Below are positions 1 to 5,411 of a stretch of 5,455 nucleotides of DNA, piece by piece. The notes under the pieces are model-generated. The model had not been told where the DNA came from and ran no database searches. It saw only the letters and a program-made list of their open reading frames with translations. A program made the translations under genes and the position numbers. This DNA comes from Alcaligenaceae bacterium (lineage in GTDB: Bacteria > Pseudomonadota > Gammaproteobacteria > Burkholderiales > Burkholderiaceae_B): contig JAJUJN010000159.1 of the NCBI GenBank assembly GCA_029265335.1, positions 1-5,455 of the forward strand, written 5' to 3'. The stretch's first letter is position 1. Each line of letters opens with the position of its first letter.

Positions 1-826
1 CGAAATAAGCCGACGAACCCAGATCGTTGTTGGGCAGCGTCGCGGCGCCGTCGGCGCGCGTGATCCAGCCGTCTTTATGCTGCGACCAGGCGACCGCCAG
101 CTTAACCCCCACAAAGTCGTACGACGCGCCGAGCGGTATGGCCTTGGGCTTGCGACCGTTGGCGTTGGGGTCGACGTCGCTCGGATCGAGCTGGTCGTAG
201 GTGAGTGCAACGTAGATCGGGCCTTGATCGTAGCGACCCGCCAGGCTGAATGCCCGCGTGCTGTCGTCGCTGGGCGCCGAGCTGCCGCGCGTATTGAAGG
301 AGTAGCCCGCAGCGACCTGGAACCCACTGAATTTGGGCGAGAAATAGGCGATGCTGTTGTCGAAGCGCGGAGTGTCCGATGCACGGAAGCCGCTCTTGCC
401 CAGAGCCGCATCCGACCACCCGGTACCAAAGGGGCTGATGCTGCCGAAGAAAGACACCGCCACGGTTTGCTGACGACCAAAGCGGACGTCACCAAAGTCA
501 CCGCTCAACCCAGCCCAGGCGGCGCGGCCAAACAAGCGACCGTTATTGCCCTGAGCACCGTTGTTGAGATTGAAGCCGCTTTCGAGTTGAAAGTTCAGGC
601 GCAAGCCGTTGCCGAGATCTTCGGAACCCCGCAGACCCCAGCGCGAACCGGATTGACCGCCACTGCGCATGCCAGTCACGGTGTCGGTGCTGACGCCGTT
701 GATCTTCGTCTTTTCCGTGAAAATACCGGCATCGACAATGCCGTAGAGCGTAACGCTGGTAGCATGTGCCGGCACCGACAGCAGAGATGCTGCGGCCATG
801 GCGGAAACAAGAGCGAGACGTTGCAT
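1..826 (-). CDS. Gram-negative trimeric porin, N-terminal part (3' end outside the window)
   Basis: An outer-membrane general diffusion porin that would form a water-filled beta-barrel for small hydrophilic solutes. The frame stays open from the ATG at 826-824 to the left edge, giving 275 complete codons. Related porins are usually about 350-400 residues, so the C-terminal strands are missing. Residues 1-22 form a signal peptide (basic MQR, hydrophobic core, AHA cleavage site). The mature protein starts TSVTLYGIVDAGI, the hallmark first strand of Burkholderiales porins. Further typical segments follow: SRWGLRGSEDLGNGL, then F.LESGFN, then LFGRAAWAGL, then FGDVRFGRQ. An in-frame ATG lies three codons upstream (835-833), but AAGGA sits about 8 nt before the 826 ATG and directly abuts the upstream one, so 826 was chosen. 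The upstream DNA carries a tandem Pho-box array in the correct orientation. The substrate and ion selectivity cannot be told from this part. Family certain; no gene name is justified. Confidence 0.95.
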   Translation of the reverse strand, partial: MQRLALVSAMAAASLLSVPAHATSVTLYGIVDAGIFTEKTKINGVSTDTVTGMRSGGQSGSRWGLRGSEDLGNGLRLNFQLESGFNLNNGAQGNNGRLFGRAAWAGLSGDFGDVRFGRQQTVAVSFFGSISPFGTGWSDAALGKSGFRASDTPRFDNSIAYFSPKFSGFQVAAGYSFNTRGSSAPSDDSTRAFSLAGRYDQGPIYVALTYDQLDPSDVDPNANGRKPKAIPLGASYDFVGVKLAVAWSQHKDGWITRADGAATLPNNDLGSSAYF

Positions 827-904
827 TTGTACCATCCTTTGAGTTCGAGAAATTCGCATTGCCAGAACGCGAAATCACCGCAACAACACAGTGCGGATGT
901 ATGC

Positions 905-960
905 ATTGAACCGAGCGCAAATGACAGATCTGTTAAAGACAGATGACAGTTCGGTGACAG
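905..960 (-). promoter_or_regulatory. Tandem Pho-box array and -10 candidate upstream of the porin
   Basis: Read on the minus strand from 960, heptamers begin every 11 bp: CTGTCAC (960-954), CTGTCAT (949-943), CTTTAAC (938-932, a weak match) and CTGTCAT (927-921), each separated by 4 bp. The first pair, CTGTCACCGAACTGTCAT, fits the known PhoB box (two CTGTCAT-like repeats with a 4-bp spacer) in both sequence and geometry. Ten bp beyond the last repeat is TTCAAT (910-905), a 4/6 match to the sigma-70 -10. That is the spacing seen in PhoB-activated promoters, which lack a normal -35. What is seen is the repeats and their phasing; PhoB control of the porin is an inference. Confidence 0.7.
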
Positions 961-967
961 TCGCCCT

Positions 968-983
968 CTCCCCCTTGGGGGAG
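968..983. repeat. Perfect CTCCCCC-TT-GGGGGAG palindrome
   Basis: Two perfect 7-bp arms flank a TT centre, between the porin Pho-box array and the tal leader. There is no T-tract on either side, so it does not look like an ordinary intrinsic terminator. Motifs of this form recur in intergenic regions of many betaproteobacterial genomes, so it is probably a copy of a dispersed palindromic element. It may also separate the two divergent promoters, but nothing in the sequence proves that. Confidence 0.6.
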
Positions 984-1003
984 CCCGCCAATGCCGTATC
1001 ATG

Positions 1004-1034
1004 GTTGTCGGGCGATGTGTTGCATGCCGACAAC
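1004..1034 (+). repeat. Inverted repeat in the tal upstream region
   Basis: GTTGTCGG (1004-1011) and CCGACAAC (1027-1034) are perfect 8-bp complements separated by 15 nt. The repeat could be an operator or a hairpin in the tal leader, ending 50 nt before the tal start codon. No convincing -35/-10 pair for tal was found in 961-1084, so whether the repeat is transcribed is unknown. Confidence 0.5.
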
Positions 1035-1084
1035 ACTTCCCTGGTTCATTGGCAATTCGGCATCACGTCCACGCTATTTCACTC

Positions 1085-2026
1085 ATGACCACTCTGCTGA
1101 AGTCCTTGCGCCACCACACCACCGTGGTCGCCGATACTGGTGATCTCGAAGCCATTCGCGAATATCGCCCCACCGACGCCACCACCAATCCCACGCTTAT
1201 CCTCAAGGCGGCCCAAAGCGAGCTGGGCAAGCCTCTGGTCGCCGAGGTGCTGCGCAACCATCCTCACGCTCAAGCCGCTGAGCGTCTGCAAGCCACCTTG
1301 GTGCGCTTTGGCTGCGCGATTCTCGAGCTCATTCCTGGGCGAGTTTCTACCGAAGTCGACGCACGGCAGGCTTTCAATGTCCGCGCCACGGTAGAACTGG
1401 CGCGCGACCTCATCGAGCGCTACCGGCAGGCCGGAATCGAACGCGAGCGCGTCCTTATCAAGATTGCCGCCACCTGGGAAGGCGTTCAGGCGGCAAAACT
1501 GCTGCAACAAGAAGGCATACGTTGCAACATGACGCTGCTGTTTTCTCTGCCACAGGCACTGGCCTGCGCCGAGGCAAAAGTACAGCTCATCTCACCGTTT
1601 GTCGGACGCATCCTCGATTGGCACAAGCGGGCAGCCGGCGATCAATGGAACGCCGCTGCGCACTCGGGCGCCAACGACCCCGGCGTGCAGTCGGTGCGCG
1701 CCATTCACCAGGCGTATCAGCAATATGGGGTAGAAACCGAGATCATGGGCGCCAGCTTCCGCAACATCGATCAAATCCTGGCCTTGGCAGGCTGCGATCT
1801 GCTCACGATCAGCCCAGCGCTCCTGGCTGAACTCGACAGCACCGAAGGAGAAGTTGCTGCGCAACTGCTGCGCAGCAGCGATGCCCCTGGCGAACTGCCC
1901 ACGTACAACGAGGCAGAATTCCGCTTCGAGCTCAATGATGATGCGATGACCACCGAGAAACTGGCCGAAGGCATTCGTGTATTCAGCCAGGACGCCCGAG
2001 CTCTGGAGCAGCTGTTGATGGCATGA
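1085..2026 (+). CDS. tal: Transaldolase (TalA/TalB type)
   Basis: A cytoplasmic enzyme of the non-oxidative pentose phosphate pathway. It transfers dihydroxyacetone from sedoheptulose 7-phosphate to glyceraldehyde 3-phosphate, giving erythrose 4-phosphate and fructose 6-phosphate. The 313 residues are close to the 317 of E. coli TalB and are collinear with it from the start: TTVVADTGD (Asp17), DATTNPTLIL (Asn35, signature 1), STEVDAR (Glu90, equivalent to E. coli Glu96 after a six-residue deletion) and VLIKIAATWEG, where Lys126 is the Schiff-base lysine (E. coli Lys132). The phosphate-site region ISPFVGRILDW is intact. The frame is open upstream to an ATG at 1001, but that extension has no family resemblance, so the start is set at 1085, matching the E. 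coli N-terminus. No Shine-Dalgarno is visible before it. The gene is divergent from the porin, and its last 44 bp overlap the antisense end of pcaQ. The function is secure; a link to the pca genes is not. Confidence 0.96.
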   Translation: MTTLLKSLRHHTTVVADTGDLEAIREYRPTDATTNPTLILKAAQSELGKPLVAEVLRNHPHAQAAERLQATLVRFGCAILELIPGRVSTEVDARQAFNVRATVELARDLIERYRQAGIERERVLIKIAATWEGVQAAKLLQQEGIRCNMTLLFSLPQALACAEAKVQLISPFVGRILDWHKRAAGDQWNAAAHSGANDPGVQSVRAIHQAYQQYGVETEIMGASFRNIDQILALAGCDLLTISPALLAELDSTEGEVAAQLLRSSDAPGELPTYNEAEFRFELNDDAMTTEKLAEGIRVFSQDARALEQLLMA

Positions 2027-2993
2027 CCGCGAGCGCCCGCTCGAGCCGCCGTTGCGCAGCCACTGCCCGCAAGGCATCGAGCAAGTCAGCCAAGGCGGGG
2101 CTGGACGCCTCGCCGCTGCGCTGCAATAAACCCACGGGCTCTTCGGTACCCGTGGTATCGAAAGGCAGCGCGAACAGCTGACCACTAGCCAGGTCCATGG
2201 CCACGGCGCTGGGCGCCGTCAACCAGATGGCGTCGCTGGTCTGCACCAGGCTTCGTGCCACCGAAACCGACATCGTCTCGGCCAGAATATCCGCCTGGCC
2301 TTCGAGCTGAGCGGCCAGGAAACTATCGGCGCCATGGCGAATGAGGGTGCCCGCAGGTGGTAGCACCAGCCGATATTCCTTCATGGCGTTGGGCTTGATG
2401 GCGCTCTGCGACTGGAGCAGTGGGTGCCCGGGCCGCGTCACCACCACCAAGGGCTCGGCATACAGAAACTCAAAGGCCACGCCCGACATTTCGCTGGGGT
2501 CTGCCAGCCGGGCCACTGCGGCGTCGATCTGCTGCTGCCCCAATTGCTCCATCAGCTGCGCGTTGTTCGCTTCCACCACATGCAGCGTGACCCCGGGGTG
2601 CTGCCCCTGCCAACTCTCTACTGCAGGCGCCAGCAAGGCCGGCGCCACCGTGGGCAGTACCCCAAGACGAAGCACAGGCTTTACCGGATTGCTCTGCACA
2701 CTTTCCAGCGCCTGGGCCAGAGCCGCCAACCCCTCGGCGGCATGCGCCTCGAAAGCCACGCCGGCTGCGGTAAGACTGACGCCGCGGCGCTCGCGCCGCA
2801 GCAAAGGTGTGCCTACAATGTCTTCCAGTTCGTTGAGGGTCTTGGTGACGGCGGGCTGGGTAATGGCGAGCGCTTCGGCGGCGGCGCGCAAACGGCGCAA
2901 ACGCGCCACGGCAAGAAAGCATTGCAGATGCCGCAGGCGCAGCCGGGCTGCCACTCCGCGACGGAACACAATGCCTGCGGGCGAATCCTTCAC
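1983..2993 (-). CDS. pcaQ: LysR-type activator of the protocatechuate (pca) genes, PcaQ
   Basis: A DNA-binding regulator of 336 residues. The N-terminal winged helix-turn-helix spans about residues 18-77, with the recognition region AAAEALAITQPAVTKTLNELED (about 37-58). A LysR substrate-binding domain runs from about 106 to 315 (LRLGVLPTVAPALLAPAV, NAQLMEQLGQQQIDAAVARL, FLYAEPLVVVTRPGHPLL). The RLRLRHLQCFLAVAR start and the NAQLMEQL...RLADPSEMSGVAFEFLYAE stretch resemble PcaQ proteins of alpha- and betaproteobacteria, which activate pca genes in response to pathway intermediates such as beta-carboxy-cis,cis-muconate. The start is a GTG at 2993-2991, with GAGG about 9 nt upstream. Internal GTGs at residues 9 and 14 have poorer context, so the exact start is uncertain by up to 13 residues. 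The gene is divergent from pcaHG across a 104-bp shared control region, and its 3' end overlaps tal antisense. Confidence 0.9.
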   Translation of the reverse strand: MKDSPAGIVFRRGVAARLRLRHLQCFLAVARLRRLRAAAEALAITQPAVTKTLNELEDIVGTPLLRRERRGVSLTAAGVAFEAHAAEGLAALAQALESVQSNPVKPVLRLGVLPTVAPALLAPAVESWQGQHPGVTLHVVEANNAQLMEQLGQQQIDAAVARLADPSEMSGVAFEFLYAEPLVVVTRPGHPLLQSQSAIKPNAMKEYRLVLPPAGTLIRHGADSFLAAQLEGQADILAETMSVSVARSLVQTSDAIWLTAPSAVAMDLASGQLFALPFDTTGTEEPVGLLQRSGEASSPALADLLDALRAVAAQRRLERALAVMPSTAAPELGRPG

Positions 2994-2998
2994 GAACG

Positions 2999-3045
2999 AT
3001 AACCTCTAGTTAACGAAATATTCACAAAACATCAATTTAGTTAAC
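2999..3045. promoter_or_regulatory. Probable PcaQ operator: LTTR box plus phased half-site
   Basis: ATAACCTCTAGTTAA (2999-3013) has an imperfect dyad, ATAAC-N5-GTTAA, containing the T-N11-A core (T3000, A3012) of LysR-type sites. It closely resembles the reported rhizobial PcaQ box, ATAACC-N4-GGTTAA. The segment TCTAGTTAAC (3005-3014) recurs as TTTAGTTAAC (3036-3045) exactly 31 bp on, about three helical turns. Relative to the pcaH promoter proposed here (start near 3071), the first site centres near -65 and the second near -30. Those are the usual positions of an LTTR recognition site and activation site. Binding by PcaQ is inferred from motif and position. Confidence 0.7.
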
Positions 3046-3062
3046 CCAGAGTAATGTGTAAA
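3034..3062 (-). promoter_or_regulatory. Candidate pcaQ promoter
   Basis: On the minus strand, TTTACA (3062-3057) and TAAATT (3039-3034) are separated by 17 bp, a good sigma-70 arrangement (5/6 and 4/6 matches). The -10 region overlaps the second PcaQ half-site TTTAGTTAAC, and the -35 overlaps the proposed pcaH -10. Bound PcaQ could therefore repress its own gene while activating pcaHG. Predicted from sequence only. Confidence 0.45.
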
Positions 3063-3064
3063 GT
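3036..3064 (+). promoter_or_regulatory. Candidate pcaHG promoter (weak, activator-dependent type)
   Basis: TTTAGT (3036-3041) and TAAAGT (3059-3064) are spaced by 17 bp. The -10 matches 4/6 and the -35 only 3/6, as expected for a promoter needing an activator. Transcription would begin near 3071, leaving a leader of about 27 nt that contains the ribosome binding site GGAG (3086-3089), 8 nt before the pcaH ATG. Confidence 0.4.
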
Positions 3065-3097
3065 AAGCGTCATCCGCCACTCCTCGGAGCTTTTCCA

Positions 3098-3805
3098 ATG
3101 AGCGATAAATCCACATTGAGTCCGCGCGACTGGTCCAGCCATTCGCCGTACGTCTACCCCGAATACAAGTCCACCGTGCTGCGTGGCCCCAAGAAGCCCT
3201 TGGTGCCGCTCAAGAGCAAGCTGGCCGATCTCAATGGCCCTGTGTATGGCCACGACGACCTCGGTGAATTCGATTTCGACCTCACCCGCAATGCCCGCAA
3301 GAACGGCGAACCGCTGGGTGAACGCATCATCGTCACCGGTCGCGTCACCGATGAAGACGGTCGCCCCGTGCCCAATACGCTGATCGAGATCTGGCAAGCC
3401 AATGCCGCCGGACGCTACGTGCACCAGGTCGACCAGCACGACGCGCCGCTCGATCCCAACTTCCTGGGCGCGGGCCGCTGCCTCACCGATGCCAACGGCA
3501 ACTACACCTTCATTTCCATCAAGCCGGGCGCCTATCCCTGGGGCAACCACCCCAACGCCTGGCGGCCCAACCACATCCACCTGTCGCTGTTCGGCCAGTA
3601 TTTCAACAGCCGCCTGGTCACCCAAATGTATTTCCCGGGGGATCCGCTGCTGGCTTTCGACCCCATCTTCCAGGGCACGCCCGAACACGCCCGGGATCGC
3701 CTGGTGTCGAAGTTCTCTCTCGACGTCACCAAACCCGATTGGGCGCTGGGCTATGTCTTCGACATCGTCCTGCGCGGTCCCAACCAGACACCGATGGAGC
3801 AGTGA
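3098..3805 (+). CDS. pcaH: Protocatechuate 3,4-dioxygenase, beta subunit
   Basis: The iron-bearing subunit of the intradiol dioxygenase that opens protocatechuate with O2 to beta-carboxy-cis,cis-muconate, in the cytoplasm, as a complex with PcaG. The 235 residues match the family length. The N-terminal region (about 11-60, with YKSTVLRGPKKPL) is the PcaH-specific segment, and the intradiol core runs from about 75 to 228. All four Fe(III) ligands are present: Tyr107 (in AGRY), Tyr146 (in AYPW), and His159 and His161 (in RPNHIH). They equal Pseudomonas putida Tyr408, Tyr447, His460 and His462 with a constant offset of 301. Tyr23, Trp148 and Arg156 also fall at the positions of the active-site residues Tyr324, Trp449 and Arg457. 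The start has a good ribosome binding site (GGAG, 8-nt spacer). It is the first gene of the pcaHG operon, divergent from pcaQ. Confidence 0.98.
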   Translation: MSDKSTLSPRDWSSHSPYVYPEYKSTVLRGPKKPLVPLKSKLADLNGPVYGHDDLGEFDFDLTRNARKNGEPLGERIIVTGRVTDEDGRPVPNTLIEIWQANAAGRYVHQVDQHDAPLDPNFLGAGRCLTDANGNYTFISIKPGAYPWGNHPNAWRPNHIHLSLFGQYFNSRLVTQMYFPGDPLLAFDPIFQGTPEHARDRLVSKFSLDVTKPDWALGYVFDIVLRGPNQTPMEQ

Positions 3806-3809
3806 TCCC

Positions 3810-4397
3810 ATGAAACTCGGTCAAACCCCTTCGCAAACCGTCGGCCCTTACTTTGCCTACGGCCTTACACCCGAACAGTATCTCTTCGACTACCGCAGCT
3901 GGTTTCCGCCCGTGCTGGTAGGCCCCGAAACCCCGGGTGAATTCATTCATCTCACCGGTCAGGTGCTCGATGGCAAGGGTGAGCCCATCAACGACGCCAT
4001 GCTCGAAATCGCCCACGCCAACGCCGACGGCAAGTTCGTGAGCACCCCGCAAGAAGTGGCGGAGTCGGGCTTTACCGGCTTCGGTCGCTGTGGCACGGGT
4101 ACCGACCCACAAAATCGGTACACCTTCCACACCATCAAGCCCGGCGCCGTTTCACCCGACGAAGCGCCCTATATCAACGTCATCGTCACGATGCGCGGCA
4201 TGCTGGTGCACGCCTTCACCCGCATTTACTTCGACGACGAAGCCACCGCCAACGCCAAAGACGCCGTGCTCAACAGCGTGCCCGAAGATCGTCGCCACAC
4301 GCTCATTGCCCGGCGCGATGAGCGCGATGGTCGTGTGTTCTACCATTTCGACCTGCACATGCAGGGCGACAACGAAACGGTCTTCTTCGACCTCTGA
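3810..4397 (+). CDS. pcaG: Protocatechuate 3,4-dioxygenase, alpha subunit
   Basis: The non-iron subunit that pairs with PcaH and closes the active-site pocket. At 195 residues it is close to the 201 of P. putida PcaG and collinear with it. TPSQTVGPYF near the N-terminus carries Thr10, Gly12 and Pro13, the counterparts of the pocket residues Thr12, Gly14 and Pro15. Arg129 in MRGMLVH aligns with Arg133, which contacts the substrate carboxylate. The C-terminus GDNETVFFDL is typical. The iron-ligand tyrosines and histidines are absent, as expected for alpha subunits. The common LEVWQA.A.G.Y motif reads LEIAHANADGKF here. The ATG lies 4 bp after the pcaH stop, with GGAG (3796-3799) inside the pcaH end, so the two are co-transcribed and probably coupled. 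The frame is open back to 3402 through pcaH, but the PcaG family begins at 3810. Confidence 0.98.
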   Translation: MKLGQTPSQTVGPYFAYGLTPEQYLFDYRSWFPPVLVGPETPGEFIHLTGQVLDGKGEPINDAMLEIAHANADGKFVSTPQEVAESGFTGFGRCGTGTDPQNRYTFHTIKPGAVSPDEAPYINVIVTMRGMLVHAFTRIYFDDEATANAKDAVLNSVPEDRRHTLIARRDERDGRVFYHFDLHMQGDNETVFFDL

Positions 4398-4400
4398 TTC

Positions 4401-5300
4401 TCACCCCAGCCCGGCCTTCTGTGCTTCGCTCAGCGGGCCGGCCAGTGAACGGTGAGCCTCCAGCCGAAACGCAGAGGGCGACATACCCGCATGTCGCTGA
4501 AAGAATCGGCTGAAATACGCGGCGTCCTGAAACCCCAGCTCGAGAGCTATCTGCTTGATGCTGAGCTGGGTATAGGCGAGGTCGCGCTCGGCCTCGGCCA
4601 TGAGACGCCGATGGATCACTTCCAGGGCCGACACATCGCGCTCGGCACGGCACACGCGATTGAGCTGGGTGGGCGTAAGGCCCAGCTGTTCGGCGTAAAA
4701 GCCGATGTCACGACGCTGTCGAAAGTTCGCTTCCACCAAATGGTAAAAGCGGCGCAGATGCCGGCGACCGCGTGACACCTGCCCGCCTGTACTCACCGTA
4801 CGGCGCATACGCGCCAACTCTCCCAACACCAGATGAATTGCTCCCGCCACCGCGGCGCCCCGCCATGGATCTGGCGAGGCATGGTGTGACGCCAGCAATT
4901 GGATCAAGGTATGGATCACACCCTGCTCGCCTGCCTGCAGGGCGAAATGTGTGGGCTCCACAAATGCGGCCACCAGAGCTGCCGGCAAGCTTTGCTGAAC
5001 CACGGTGATCACATGCCCCTGAACGTCTTCGGAAAATCGAAAACCGTGGGGGTAGCCCGACGGCACCACCAACACACAAGGCCCCAGTAGTGCGACCTCT
5101 CGAGCATTCAGCCGGGCCGCGCCACGACCTTGCGCGATGTACAAAATCTGCAAGAAAAAATCATGACGATGCGGTCGGATCTCCCAATTGTGCAAACGAC
5201 TGCGGGACGCGATGGATTCGCAGTGCAATCGCGCCGCACCGGCAAAGGGTTGGGATCGTTCCCCATACAGGCTATAGCTGGGAACAGGCGTCTGCGACAT
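4401..5300 (-). CDS. pobR: AraC-family regulator, PobR/PobC type (control of 4-hydroxybenzoate hydroxylase)
   Basis: A 299-residue transcriptional activator. The N-terminal cupin-like sensing domain spans about residues 20-110, including HNWEIRPHRHDFFLQILYIAQGRG and LLGPCVLVVPSGYPHGFRFS. The C-terminal AraC DNA-binding domain is at about 182-282. Its first helix-turn-helix is near FYAEQLGLTPTQLNRV (201-216), and the second is in the AraC signature region SIKQIALELGFQDAAYFSRF (247-266). The start PVPSYSLYGE resembles AraC-type PobR/PobC proteins that activate pobA on sensing 4-hydroxybenzoate. The frame opens upstream to 5402, but the ATG at 5300-5298 has GGAG 9 nt before it and the family N-terminus, so 5300 was chosen. 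It is convergent with pcaG (3 bp between the two stop codons) and divergent from a pobA-like sequence at the right edge, which supports the assignment. AraC family certain; pobR by resemblance and context. Confidence 0.85.
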   Translation of the reverse strand: MSQTPVPSYSLYGERSQPFAGAARLHCESIASRSRLHNWEIRPHRHDFFLQILYIAQGRGAARLNAREVALLGPCVLVVPSGYPHGFRFSEDVQGHVITVVQQSLPAALVAAFVEPTHFALQAGEQGVIHTLIQLLASHHASPDPWRGAAVAGAIHLVLGELARMRRTVSTGGQVSRGRRHLRRFYHLVEANFRQRRDIGFYAEQLGLTPTQLNRVCRAERDVSALEVIHRRLMAEAERDLAYTQLSIKQIALELGFQDAAYFSRFFQRHAGMSPSAFRLEAHRSLAGPLSEAQKAGLG

Positions 5301-5323
5301 GTGGGTTGGCTCCGTGAATAATG

Positions 5324-5363
5324 TTCCAATTGTGCAAGCGGTTGTTGTATCTGTCCATTGGAA
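5324..5363. promoter_or_regulatory. Inverted repeat TTCCAAT-N26-ATTGGAA, possible operator
   Basis: Two perfect 7-bp arms (5324-5330 and 5357-5363) are centred 33 bp apart, about three helical turns, between pobR and the pobA-like sequence. They cover the edges of the proposed pobR -10 and -35. This would suit an AraC-type dimer that controls its own gene and a divergent target. The repeat is seen directly; its use as an operator is inferred. Confidence 0.4.
5329..5357 (-). promoter_or_regulatory. Candidate pobR promoter
   Basis: On the minus strand, TGGACA (5357-5352, 5/6) and CACAAT (5334-5329, 4/6) have a 17-bp spacer. Transcription would start near 5322, giving a short leader with the GGAG ribosome binding site before the ATG at 5300. 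Both elements touch the arms of the inverted repeat at 5324-5363. Confidence 0.45.
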
Positions 5364-5411
5364 ATAAATGATGTCGAGGCGTAGAAATCCCAAAACAAAC
5401 ATTTATTAACT

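Noticed and set aside
77..946. Long plus-strand open frame of 289 codons across the porin region
   Set aside because: It is the antisense shadow of the porin, whose minus-strand frame has a signal peptide and typical porin strands. Its translation resembles no family and it has no ribosome binding site.
968..983. Intrinsic terminator at the CTCCCCC/GGGGGAG palindrome
   Set aside because: It has a two-base loop and no T-tract on either strand, and it lies between two divergent genes, where no transcript needs to end.
1001..1084. 28-residue N-terminal extension of transaldolase from the ATG at 1001
   Set aside because: The extension overlaps the inverted repeat and matches nothing in the family. 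The protein aligns with E. coli TalB from the Met at 1085.
2341..3009. Two overlapping plus-strand open frames opposite pcaQ
   Set aside because: They are complementary-strand frames of a GC-rich LysR gene, with no recognisable domains and no start signals.
3402..3809. N-terminal extension of pcaG back through pcaH (open frame from 3402)
   Set aside because: The extension is out-of-frame translation of pcaH, rich in Ser, Thr, Pro and Ala. PcaG similarity begins at the ATG at 3810, which has its own ribosome binding site.
3041..3811. Minus-strand open frame of 256 codons opposite pcaH
   Set aside because: This is an antisense frame of a strongly conserved dioxygenase gene. Its Gly/Val/Ile-rich translation reflects pcaH codon bias.
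5301..5402. 34-residue N-terminal extension of the AraC regulator from 5402
   Set aside because: No ribosome binding site precedes it, the region holds the promoter and inverted repeat, and the ATG at 5300 has GGAG at the right distance.
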